DNA of 64,000 nucleotides from Cupriavidus pauculus (GTDB taxonomy: Bacteria > Pseudomonadota > Gammaproteobacteria > Burkholderiales > Burkholderiaceae). Within the stretch, counting starts at the first letter, position 1; every line of letters starts with the position of its first letter. The stretch is taken from NCBI RefSeq assembly GCF_022179805.1, contig NZ_BPUO01000005.1, forward strand, positions 248,001-312,000. Direction: 5' to 3'. The position numbers were made by a program, and so were the translations under genes. Below are positions 1-7,950 of the stretch, piece by piece. Under the pieces are notes generated by a model, which did no database searches, had not been told where the DNA came from, and saw nothing but the letters and a program-made list of their open reading frames with translations.

Positions 1-409
1 TCTCGCGGTCGCCGTCGAGGTGGATCGACCACACGAAGTACGGGCTCGGCTCGTACTGGTCGATCTTCTTTTCCATCAGCAGCGCGTTGGTGCACAGGTA
101 CACGAAGCGCTTGCGGGCGATGATGCCGCGCACGATCTCGGGCATGTCCTTGTGCAGCAGCGGCTCGCCGCCGGCAATCGACACCACCGGCGCGCCGCAT
201 TCGTCCACGGCTTCCAGGCACTCGGCCACGGACAGACGCTGGTTCAGGATGGGATCCGGATAGTCGATCTTGCCGCAGCCCGAGCAGGCGAGGTTGCAGC
301 GGAACAGGGGTTCAAGCATCAGGGCCAGCGGGTAGCGCTTTTGCCCGGACAGATGCTTGCGTGCGATGTAGGCGCCTACGCGGGCGACCTGGAGAAACGG
401 AATGGCCAA
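1..409 (-). CDS. hpnH: Hopanoid biosynthesis radical SAM protein HpnH (partial, C-terminus outside window)
   Basis: Adenosylhopane synthase: HpnH joins a 5'-deoxyadenosyl radical to diploptene to start the hopanoid side chain. About the first 136 residues are present. The radical-SAM cysteines sit at C38, C42 and C45 (CNLACSGC), followed by GKIDYPDP and the SIAGGEPLL motif. The start is a TTG at 407-409 preceded by an AGGA box; no ATG fits the conserved N-terminus [11 protein letters not shown]. It lies 33 bases downstream of ispH on the same strand, so the two are probably co-transcribed. The gene continues past base 1. Confidence 0.9.
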   Translation of the reverse strand, partial: MAIPFLQVARVGAYIARKHLSGQKRYPLALMLEPLFRCNLACSGCGKIDYPDPILNQRLSVAECLEAVDECGAPVVSIAGGEPLLHKDMPEIVRGIIARKRFVYLCTNALLMEKKIDQYEPSPYFVWSIHLDGDRE

Positions 410-442
410 GGGGGTGCTTCCTGTCAGTTTCAGTGGATCGGT

Positions 443-1441
443 TCAGCCGGCCGCCGTATGGTCAACAAGCTGGGCGTCACTGATTTCAGTTGTTCTTCTG
501 GCCCCTGGGGCCAGCGTTGCATCGGCCAGTTCGGCCGGCAGGCGGAATTGGGCATGTTCCTCGATGCCTTCCATGACCGATACATCGACCGGTCCAAGGC
601 GTCGCAGGGCGGCAATGACATCTTCCACCATGTCCTCGGGTGCCGAAGCACCCGCGGTAATACCAACGACTCCGGCATCGCGGACCCATTCCGGGTCCAG
701 CTCGCTGCCGTCGGCGATCAGGTAGCTCGGTACGCCGCTTTCCGTCCCGATTTCGCGCAGCCGGTTCGAATTCGAACTGTTGGTGGCGCCGATCACGAGA
801 ATGACATCGACATGCGCCGATAATTCCCGAACCGCGCTCTGCCGGTTTTGCGTGGCATAGCAGATATCGCGCGTACTCGGCCCCACCAGGTTGGAAAATC
901 GCCGGTTGAGCGCCGCAATGATATTACGGGTGTCGTCCACGGACAACGTGGTCTGCGTGATATATGCGACGGGTGCGTCGTCGGGCAGGTCAAGTTGGGC
1001 CACTTCGGCCTCGTTCTGCACCAGCAGCACCTTACCCGGAATCTGCCCCATCGTGCCTTCCACCTCGGGGTGGCCGGCATGGCCGATCAGCACCACATGG
1101 CGCCCGGCGGCGGCGTACTGGCGGCCCTGGTTATGGACTTTGATAACGAGCGGGCACGTGGCGTCGATGGCGTGAAGCTCGCGACGCTGTGCTTCTGCGA
1201 TCACATCGCGGGAGACCCCGTGGGCGCTGAAGATCGTGACGGCATCGGCGGGCACCTGGTCGAGTTCCTCGACGAACCGTGCGCCTTTTTGCCGCAATCC
1301 TTCCACGACATGCTTGTTGTGCACGATTTCGTGCCGGACATACACGGGGGCGCCGTGCTTGATCAGGGCGCGGTCGACAATGTCGATGGCTCGCACCACG
1401 CCGGCACAAAAGCCCCTTGGCTGGGCAAGTATCACCTGCAT
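443..1441 (-). CDS. ispH: 4-hydroxy-3-methylbut-2-enyl diphosphate reductase
   Basis: Last enzyme of the MEP pathway, reducing HMBPP to IPP and DMAPP with a [4Fe-4S] cluster. Starting at the ATG at 1441 gives 332 aa and places C12 (PRGFCAGV), H37/H41 (HEIVHN), H74 (SAHGV) and C96 (DATCPLV) at the positions known for the E. coli enzyme; the third cluster cysteine is in [10 protein letters not shown]. The frame stays open upstream to 1507, but those extra residues do not belong to the family. Position next to hpnH and hpnA suggests this copy supplies precursor for hopanoids. It is transcribed divergently from hpnA; the 1442-1669 gap must hold both promoters. Confidence 0.95.
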   Translation of the reverse strand: MQVILAQPRGFCAGVVRAIDIVDRALIKHGAPVYVRHEIVHNKHVVEGLRQKGARFVEELDQVPADAVTIFSAHGVSRDVIAEAQRRELHAIDATCPLVIKVHNQGRQYAAAGRHVVLIGHAGHPEVEGTMGQIPGKVLLVQNEAEVAQLDLPDDAPVAYITQTTLSVDDTRNIIAALNRRFSNLVGPSTRDICYATQNRQSAVRELSAHVDVILVIGATNSSNSNRLREIGTESGVPSYLIADGSELDPEWVRDAGVVGITAGASAPEDMVEDVIAALRRLGPVDVSVMEGIEEHAQFRLPAELADATLAPGARRTTEISDAQLVDHTAAG

Positions 1442-1687
1442 CGAGACGGCCCCCCGACCCTCTTGTGAAGATTCGAAGACATCATTTTTTTGGTATTCCG
1501 GCATCACTTTGCCGGTGGACGGTGGTTACTATATACCGGCTCGGATTTTTGCGTTGACGGCCCGTTGGCTGTCGCCAACAAGGTCAGTCCGGTGAAAATG
1601 CGCTGCCGGGCACTGGTATAACCACGGATTAACGTTCAACGTGCACGCAACGCCAACAGGGGATTTGAAATTCACAATTGCATTCTC

Positions 1688-2662
1688 GTGACAGGAGCCT
1701 CGGGCTTTCTGGGTTCTTCGGTCATGCGCCAGGCGCTGGAGCGCGGCTTCCAGGTGCGGGTGCTGGTGCGTGCCACCAGCCCGCGTGCCAACCTGGCCGG
1801 CCTGCCGGTGGAAGTGGTCGAGGGCGACATGCGCGATCCGGCGTCGATGGCGTGTGCCATGGCCGGGGTGCGGTACCTGTTCCACGTGGCGGCCGACTAC
1901 CGGCTGTGGGCGCCCGATCCCGAGGAAATCGTCCGTTCCAACGTGGACGGCACGGTCACGACGATGAACGCCGCGCGCGACGCCGGCGTCGAGCGCATCG
2001 TCTACACCAGCAGCGTTGCCACGCTGCGCGTGGCGGGCGCCACGGGGCCGGTGGACGAGACAGCGGCCATGGCTGGCCATGAAGCCATCGGCGCCTACAA
2101 GCGCAGCAAGGTACTGGCCGAACGCGAGGTGGAGCGGCTGGTGGCCGAGGGCCTGCCGGCCGTCATCGTGAATCCGTCCACGCCCATCGGGCCGCGTGAC
2201 GTACGCCCGACACCGACCGGCCGGATCATCGTCGAGGCGGCTACCGGCAAGATTCCGGCGTTCGTCGATACGGGCCTGAACCTGGCCCATGTGGACGACG
2301 TGGCGAACGGTCATTTCCTGGCGCTGGACAAAGGCCGCATCGGCGAGCGCTATATCCTGGGTGGCCAGGACGTGCTGCTGCGCCAGATGCTGGCGGACAT
2401 CGCCGGCATGGCCGGACGCAAGGCGCCGACCATCGAATTGCCGCGCTGGCCGCTGTATCCAATCGCCCGGATCGCGGAAACCATCGCCCAGTTCACGAAG
2501 AAAGAGCCGTTCGTGACCGTGGACGGCTTGAAGATGTCGCAATACCGGATGTTCTTCACGTCGGCCAAGGCCGAGCGCGAGCTGGGATACACGGCCCGTC
2601 CGTACCAGGAGGCGCTGCGCGACGCGCTGGGCTGGTTCCGCGACAACGGCTACCTGAAGTAG
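1688..2662 (+). CDS. hpnA: Hopanoid-associated sugar epimerase HpnA
   Basis: NAD(P)-dependent extended short-chain dehydrogenase (NAD-dependent epimerase family) typical of hopanoid clusters. The Rossmann motif TGASGFLG is at the very N-terminus and the catalytic pair is Y-x3-K in AYKRSK near residue 138. The given start is the first conventional codon, a GTG at 1688, but this begins inside the first beta strand. The frame is open upstream to 1622, and an ATT at 1670, six bases after an AGGGGA box at 1658-1663, would restore a normal N-terminus (IHNCILVTGASG). It is convergent with hpnB, whose stop lies 25 bases downstream. Confidence 0.88.
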   Translation: MTGASGFLGSSVMRQALERGFQVRVLVRATSPRANLAGLPVEVVEGDMRDPASMACAMAGVRYLFHVAADYRLWAPDPEEIVRSNVDGTVTTMNAARDAGVERIVYTSSVATLRVAGATGPVDETAAMAGHEAIGAYKRSKVLAEREVERLVAEGLPAVIVNPSTPIGPRDVRPTPTGRIIVEAATGKIPAFVDTGLNLAHVDDVANGHFLALDKGRIGERYILGGQDVLLRQMLADIAGMAGRKAPTIELPRWPLYPIARIAETIAQFTKKEPFVTVDGLKMSQYRMFFTSAKAERELGYTARPYQEALRDALGWFRDNGYLK

Positions 2663-2687
2663 CCGCGTCCTGCCGGACCGTGCACCT

Positions 2688-3836
2688 TCAGGAGCGCACC
2701 GGCGCCTGGGTGCGGCCTTTCCACTGGCCGCCCCGGCGCAGATAGAAGCGGCGCGCCGAATCGAGCGTGGCACCCAGGTAGAACAAGGCCGTTACCGGCA
2801 GCAGCGGCGCCAGCCAGGCCGGCTGGCGGTATTCGCGCAGCATCGGCCGGTAGCTGGCGGCCATCAGGATCCACGCCAGCCAGGCCGGCCACAGCGCCGC
2901 GCCGCCGGCCAGCGCCAGCAGCGGGGGCGCCAGGTACGTCAGGATCATGCCCAGCGTGGCGCCGGTCAGCATCAGCGGCGAGTAGTGCAACTGGGTGTAG
3001 GCGCTGCGCGCGATCATGTTCCAGAGGCTTTGCCAGTCGTCATAGGGGCGCAGCGACACGCTGTCGTCCGCCAGATCCAGTCGGATCGACCCGCCCGCCT
3101 TGATCTTCGCCGCCAGGCTGCAATCGTCGATCAACTCACCACGAATGGCCTCGAACCCGCCGATGCGCGCCAGCGCCGAGCGGCGTGCCAGCATGCAGCC
3201 GCCGGCCGCGCCGGCCACCTTGCTGCGCGGGTCGGCGACGCTGCGGAACGGATAGAGTTTGGCGAAATAGAACACAAATGCCGGCACGATCAGGCGTTCC
3301 CACCACGATTCGCAGCGCAGGCGGACCATCAACGACGTTAGATCGCGCTGCTCGTGCTCGGCACGGGCCACCAGTTCGGCAATGGTCTTGGGGCCGTGCC
3401 AGATGTCGGCATCGGTCAGGAATACGAAGCGGGCATCGGGCATGCGCTGGTCGGCGGCGGCCAGCCCTTCGGACTGGGCCCAGACCTTGCCGCTCCAGCC
3501 CGCCGGCAGGTCGCGGGCGCCGATCACGGTCAGCGCATCGCCCTTGCCGATCGATACGGCTGCCGCACGCGCGATGTCGGCGGTGCCGTCGGTGCTGTGG
3601 TCGTCCACGACAACCAGTTGCAGCGGGCCGGCATATTGCTGGGTCAGCACGCCGGTCACGGCCCGGGCGATCACATCGGCCTCGTTGCGCGCCGGAATCA
3701 CGCCGATCACGGGCGGCCAGACGGCAGGCGAGGGGGAGGGGGCGGGCTTTTGCACGCGCCAGAATCCGGCGCGCGCGAACACCAGCACGCACCAGACCAC
3801 CAGGGTCAGCAGGGACAATCCAAACAGCAGCATCAT
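2688..3836 (-). CDS. hpnB: Hopene-associated glycosyltransferase HpnB
   Basis: Membrane-bound GT-A fold family 2 glycosyltransferase found with hopanoid genes. An N-terminal membrane segment (about residues 3-21) is followed by PARNEAD near residue 50, VVVDDHSTDGTAD near 76 and the DAD metal/nucleotide-binding triad in FLTDADIWH near 140. Two or three hydrophobic helices lie at about 270-345. At 382 aa it matches the family. It starts three bases after the stop of the ferritin-like gene, so the two form an operon. The sugar donor and acceptor are not evident from sequence. Confidence 0.85.
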   Translation of the reverse strand: MMLLFGLSLLTLVVWCVLVFARAGFWRVQKPAPSPSPAVWPPVIGVIPARNEADVIARAVTGVLTQQYAGPLQLVVVDDHSTDGTADIARAAAVSIGKGDALTVIGARDLPAGWSGKVWAQSEGLAAADQRMPDARFVFLTDADIWHGPKTIAELVARAEHEQRDLTSLMVRLRCESWWERLIVPAFVFYFAKLYPFRSVADPRSKVAGAAGGCMLARRSALARIGGFEAIRGELIDDCSLAAKIKAGGSIRLDLADDSVSLRPYDDWQSLWNMIARSAYTQLHYSPLMLTGATLGMILTYLAPPLLALAGGAALWPAWLAWILMAASYRPMLREYRQPAWLAPLLPVTALFYLGATLDSARRFYLRRGGQWKGRTQAPVRS

Positions 3837-3839
3837 TCT

Positions 3840-4844
3840 TTATTTGATGAAACGTCGCGCCAGGCGAGCCAGCTTCGGGACTGTCACCGGCCGCACAAGC
3901 CGCGCATCATACCCCGCCATGCGCCGTTCGTTCTCCACCAGGCACAGGTCGATCATGGCGCCGGCCGACAGCGTCTGCCCCAGCGATTGCGCCGCGTTCA
4001 TCGGAAAATTGGCGTCCTGCGCGGCGCCCTCGGCCTTGACGTCGATGCCCTTGGCCAGCCCAATGCGCTCGCGGATCAGGAACAGCCAGACGCGCGCCAC
4101 CTTGAGCGCAAACGCCGGGCGGCGCCACCACGGCAGGCTGGCGCGATACCAGGCTACCCAGTTGGCAAAAAACAGGATATGGCGGCCTTCTTCCTGGATC
4201 ACCGGCTCGAACGTTTCCACCAGTTCGGCCGGAAAGAAGCCCGATTCCTTGGCTGCCGCAAACAGCCCGAACGCGGCAAAGCTGTCGATGCATTCGCTGT
4301 AGCCGGTCACCAGCCAGCCCCATTCCGCGTCGGCCGGCGGCAGGTATTCGGGCTCGGGCGCCAGCGCGATACCGTACGCCTCCACCAGCTTCGACAGCAC
4401 CACCTTGTGGCGGGCTTCCTCGTCGCCATCCATTTCCAGCGCGCTGCGCAGCAACGCGTTGTCCTGGCGGCTGGCAAAGCTCTGCACGCGCACCGACGCG
4501 CGGCCTTCGGTCTGCACGGCAATGTCCCAGATCGGCAGCGAGGTCACGCGCTTGAGCGCATCGGGCGGCAGCCTGGGCCAGTCGATGACCGACGGTTTGT
4601 AGGGGTTGTGGGTTTGCAGCAGCATGTTGCAGAACATGCGTAGGTGCTCGGGAGAGCCGATGCGTACCGGCCCGTCGAGCGGATCGGTCCAGTTGCGCAT
4701 GGCGTGGTCGGCCTGTTCGATCGCAACGCGGGCCACCGTGGCAGCTACCGCCGCCGCGCGTGCCTCACTGGATTGCGGGTTCCACGCGGCGCGGGCAGCG
4801 GGCAGGCTGTCCACTTCGCCATCGATTTCGAATGCTTTTTTCAT
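3840..4844 (-). CDS. Ferritin-like di-iron domain protein, co-transcribed with hpnB
   Basis: A 334-aa, mainly helical protein with two E-x2-H pairs, E143/H146 (EEARH) and E219/H222 (EEGRH), separated by helices carrying further acidic residues such as E184. This is the ligand pattern of ferritin-like and di-iron oxidase four-helix bundles. There is no signal peptide, but the stretch after H222 (ILFFANWVAWYR) and another near 265 are hydrophobic and may contact the membrane. The start at 4844 has GGAG six bases upstream. It precedes hpnB by three bases, which points to a role in hopanoid modification or storage, but the substrate is unknown; a plain iron-binding role is the alternative. Confidence 0.7.
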   Translation of the reverse strand: MKKAFEIDGEVDSLPAARAAWNPQSSEARAAAVAATVARVAIEQADHAMRNWTDPLDGPVRIGSPEHLRMFCNMLLQTHNPYKPSVIDWPRLPPDALKRVTSLPIWDIAVQTEGRASVRVQSFASRQDNALLRSALEMDGDEEARHKVVLSKLVEAYGIALAPEPEYLPPADAEWGWLVTGYSECIDSFAAFGLFAAAKESGFFPAELVETFEPVIQEEGRHILFFANWVAWYRASLPWWRRPAFALKVARVWLFLIRERIGLAKGIDVKAEGAAQDANFPMNAAQSLGQTLSAGAMIDLCLVENERRMAGYDARLVRPVTVPKLARLARRFIK

Positions 4845-4998
4845 TGGCGCTCCGGGCAGGGGTAGCGGCAGCCATTGTAGCCAGCCGGGGCGATTGGTGC
4901 AGCAAGGGGCAGTCCGGCACAGGCCGGGCAGTCAGGGGAGGGTTGTGGGCGGATGACCGGCGCGCACGCCGGTCATCGCAAAGGGTTTCCGGGCTGGT

Positions 4999-5277
4999 TC
5001 AGCGCACGTGATGCGCGCGCTCCGCCGGGCCGGGGGGTTGACGGTGCCATTCCTGCGCGATGTCCGGAAAGACATCGATTTCGCCACGGACGATGTTCTC
5101 GATCGTGGCGCAAATCCCTTCGGTACCACGTGGCCCCACGCAGACGAGGCTGCGCGGATGGTCCGAATGGGCCGGGATGGCGTACACATGCATGCCCTCG
5201 CGATAGAGGGGATGCTGGGTCAGCCGCTCGTTCAGGATTTCGACAAAGCGGCTGGGGCTGACGGTCGGCTTGTCCAT
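4999..5277 (-). CDS. Small conserved-looking protein of unknown function (92 aa)
   Basis: I do not recognise the family. The start at 5277 has a strong AGGGAGA box at the right distance, and the codon bias fits a real gene. The protein is soluble, has no signal peptide and no cysteine pair motif. It holds a GMHVYAIPAHSDHPRSLV segment followed by two further short beta-rich segments. It is a single gene between the ferritin-like/hpnB operon and another small orphan, both on the same strand. Confidence 0.6.
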   Translation of the reverse strand: MDKPTVSPSRFVEILNERLTQHPLYREGMHVYAIPAHSDHPRSLVCVGPRGTEGICATIENIVRGEIDVFPDIAQEWHRQPPGPAERAHHVR

Positions 5278-5406
5278 CGCTTTTCTCCCTTAGGGATTTC
5301 CAGCCTATGGTGGGGACCGGCCATGTTCAAGCGGCCTGATGGTGCTTCAAGCGCTCATTGGGTCTCATCGTCACCGAATGTCACGCATATTCACGTATCG
5401 CAAAGA

Positions 5407-5667
5407 TCAGTGATGCATTCGGGAGGTGCCGGCGTCGCTTGTGATGCGGCGTCCGTCGAGCATGCCGTTGCCGGCGGCCCAGCAGGCGGCTTCGGCTTCG
5501 GCGTGGGAGGGGTAGTCGGTATAGGCTTCAATGGTGCTGTCGCAGTCGGCGCCGCCGCATTTCTCTTCGACGACGATGCGCCAGGTGTAGCGCCCTGGCG
5601 GATCTTCCAGCACGTGCATGACCAGGGTGCGGCGGTGGTCGGACAGGGACATCGGATGGGTGGCCAT
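5407..5667 (-). CDS. Small unknown protein (86 aa)
   Basis: Unrecognised. A GGGAGAAG box lies seven bases before the ATG at 5667. The predicted protein contains a beta-rich centre (YTWRIVVEEKC) with a CGGADC cysteine pair and an EAEAACWAAGN helix near the C-terminus. There is no signal peptide or membrane segment. It is the same strand as the 92-aa gene 129 bases downstream and divergent from the epimerase gene at 5823. Confidence 0.55.
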   Translation of the reverse strand: MATHPMSLSDHRRTLVMHVLEDPPGRYTWRIVVEEKCGGADCDSTIEAYTDYPSHAEAEAACWAAGNGMLDGRRITSDAGTSRMHH

Positions 5668-5822
5668 GAAACTTCTCCCGTGGGGCAGGGGCCCGGTGGA
5701 CTTTCAACATAGCACCGGCGCACGGCAATTCCAGCAGGAATTGATGCGGTGCGGCGTGCCCGGCCTTTGCGCGGTGCATCCGGGCTGATATTGTGTGTGC
5801 CCTTGGGTTTCCAGGTGCCAAA

Positions 5823-6944
5823 ATGATCGCTTCCACCCCCCTTGCCGACCGCATTGCCGCCTTGCTGGCGCACTTCGACACCGCCGTGCTGCCGGCATGG
5901 ACTGGCCCGGGCTGGAATGCGTCGACGGCGCTGGCCCACGAGGCGCTGGAGGCTGCCAGCGGCCAGCCGCTGCCGGACAAGCGCTATCGCACCATGGCCT
6001 GCGCGCGCCAGCTCTACGTGTTTGCGACGATGGGCAACCTGCCACATGCCGCCACGCTGTTCGATTCGCTGGTGCGGCATTTTGGCGATGGCGCGGGCGG
6101 GTGGATCTACAGCATCGACGCCCAGGGCGCGCCGCTCGACGCCACGCGCGACCTCTATACCCATGCCTTCGTGGTGTTTGCCTGCGCGCACTACTACCGC
6201 GCCAGCCAGGATGCCGCGGCGCTGGAGACCATGCGCCGGACCATCACCGTGATCGAGCAGCGATTTGCCGACGGCAACGGCCTGTATCACGCGGCATTGG
6301 CCAGCAACTTCGGCACCAACGACAGTGGCGTGCTGCAGAACCCGATCATGCACCTGACTGAGGCGTATCTGGCAGCCCTGGACGTCGCGGGCGAACCCTG
6401 GCTGGCGCAGCGCCTGAAGACGCTGGCCGACGCCGTGCACGGCAACTTCGTGGACCCCGCCAACGGCTGCGTGGCGGAGTTGCCGCAGGGCACGCCGGGC
6501 AACCGGATCGAGCCGGGGCATCAGTTCGAATGGTATTCGCTGGTCATGTCGGCGCCGGCGCTGTTTGCCGATGGTCCGCTGGCCCAGGCGTTGCCGCGTG
6601 CGTACGCGTTCGCGCGCCGCCATGGCGTGGCCGACGGCACGCTTGGCGTGTGCGCCGCGCTGGACGGGCAGGGCGCGATGCAGGATGCCACCGAGCGCAT
6701 CTGGGCCCAGACCGAATTTGCGCGCGCGCTGATGACCAAGGCCGTCGCCGATAACGACGCGGCGCTGCTGGCCGAACTCGAAACGTGGATCGACCGCTTT
6801 CAAGCGCGCTTCCTGCATGCCGGGGGATGGTACGAGTGCCTGGCGCCAGACGGCGCCGTGGTGCGCGCCGAAATGCCGTCGACCACGCCTTATCACCTGC
6901 TGACGTCCTGGCAGGCGCTGCGCAAGCTGCTGCCGGCAGGCTGA
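5823..6944 (+). CDS. AGE-family (N-acylglucosamine 2-epimerase-like) sugar epimerase/isomerase
   Basis: Predicted (alpha/alpha)6-barrel enzyme of 373 aa. Family marks are RYRTMACARQLYVFA near residue 55, DATRDLYTHAFVVFA near 105, the histidine-containing NPIMHLTEAYLA near 175, GHQFEWYSL near 235 and a tryptophan/glutamate-rich C-terminus. Such enzymes interconvert mannose, glucose and fructose or their N-acyl forms. The sequence resembles the YihS/mannose-isomerase side of the family more than true renin-binding epimerases. The start is the ATG at 5823; the frame extends ten codons upstream but without a ribosome site. It is convergent with the LysR gene at 6966. Confidence 0.75.
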   Translation: MIASTPLADRIAALLAHFDTAVLPAWTGPGWNASTALAHEALEAASGQPLPDKRYRTMACARQLYVFATMGNLPHAATLFDSLVRHFGDGAGGWIYSIDAQGAPLDATRDLYTHAFVVFACAHYYRASQDAAALETMRRTITVIEQRFADGNGLYHAALASNFGTNDSGVLQNPIMHLTEAYLAALDVAGEPWLAQRLKTLADAVHGNFVDPANGCVAELPQGTPGNRIEPGHQFEWYSLVMSAPALFADGPLAQALPRAYAFARRHGVADGTLGVCAALDGQGAMQDATERIWAQTEFARALMTKAVADNDAALLAELETWIDRFQARFLHAGGWYECLAPDGAVVRAEMPSTTPYHLLTSWQALRKLLPAG

Positions 6945-6965
6945 CCGGCGCGATATCCGTCGCTA

Positions 6966-7820
6966 TTAGTCGATACGCGAGCGCAGGTCGCTCTTGCGGA
7001 TCAACTGCAGCAGCGTGTCGGCCGGGCGGGACAGCCGCCGCGCGGCCAGTGTGATGAATTCCACATCGGGCAGCGCCGGCAGGGCATCGACATTGACGGG
7101 CGGCACCAGGCCGCCACCGGTCAGGTTCTTCGCTCGCACCGTGATGCCCAGCCCGCCGCGCGCGGCGGCGATGCAGCCCGAGTGACTGCTGCTGGTGCAG
7201 ACCACGCGCCAGCGCCAGCCGGCCGTGGCCAGCGTATCCAGCACGACCGAGCGCGTGACGCTGGGCTCGTTGACGAGGATCAGCGGCAGCGGTTGGCCCA
7301 CATCGACCACGGTGCCAGGACGCGCCAGCCATTCGAGCTGGCCCCGAAACAGTGGCACGCCACGCCGCTCGCCTTCACGCCGCTTGCCGACGATCAGGTC
7401 GAGCGTGCCCGCTTCGATCCATTCGTAGAGCTTGCTGGTCATGCCGATCGTGATTTCGAGTTCCACGTCCGGATGGGTGGCGCGAAAGGCGGCCAGCACG
7501 TTGGGCAGCGGGCCCTGCGCCAGGTCTTCGGACGTGCCCAGGCGCACGCTGCCCTGCAGCCTCGGCGCGCTGAACTGCTGCTCGGCGCGGGCCAGCGACT
7601 CCAGGATCAGCCGCGCGTGAACCAGCAGGGCCTCGCCGTCGGGCGTCAGGGCCAGCGAATGGGTGTCGCGCACGAACAGCCGGCGGTTCACGCTTTCTTC
7701 CAGCCGGCGAATATGGTCGCTGACCGACGATTGCGATAACCCGAGCTGGCGGCCGGCATCGGTAAAGCTGTGCGCCGTGGCCACGGTGGCGAAGGTTCGG
7801 ATCCAGACAGGATTGAGCAT
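6966..7820 (-). CDS. LysR-family transcriptional regulator, divergent from mdtD
   Basis: N-terminal winged helix-turn-helix (SFTDAGRQLGLSQSSVSDHI, residues 18-37) followed by a periplasmic-binding-like effector domain to residue 284. It is transcribed away from the MdtD-type exporter, with 130 bases between the starts. A perfect inverted repeat with the T-N11-A pattern of LysR sites lies 13 bases before its own start, so autoregulation and control of the exporter are likely. The effector is unknown. Confidence 0.85.
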   Translation of the reverse strand: MLNPVWIRTFATVATAHSFTDAGRQLGLSQSSVSDHIRRLEESVNRRLFVRDTHSLALTPDGEALLVHARLILESLARAEQQFSAPRLQGSVRLGTSEDLAQGPLPNVLAAFRATHPDVELEITIGMTSKLYEWIEAGTLDLIVGKRREGERRGVPLFRGQLEWLARPGTVVDVGQPLPLILVNEPSVTRSVVLDTLATAGWRWRVVCTSSSHSGCIAAARGGLGITVRAKNLTGGGLVPPVNVDALPALPDVEFITLAARRLSRPADTLLQLIRKSDLRSRID

Positions 7821-7832
7821 CGGGGCATTGTC

Positions 7833-7847
7833 ATCGGACTATCCGAT
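7833..7847. promoter_or_regulatory. Probable LysR operator (ATCGGA-CTA-TCCGAT)
   Basis: Perfect six-base inverted repeat with a three-base centre and the T-N11-A layout (T7834, A7846). It lies between the divergent LysR gene (start 7820) and the MFS gene (start 7951). This placement is standard for a LysR autoregulatory site; binding itself is inferred. Confidence 0.6.
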
Positions 7848-7950
7848 AACAGTCAATATAGGCAGAGGGGTTCCCGATGGGGCCCATGGTGCGTACCATT
7901 CAGCCATGTATCCGGGTTTCCCCGGATCGCAGCGCCCCCCAGATCCCCGA

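Noticed and set aside
443-1507. The longer ispH frame starting at 1507
   Set aside because: The extra 22 residues are not part of the family, and the start at 1441 reproduces the known numbering of the cluster cysteines.
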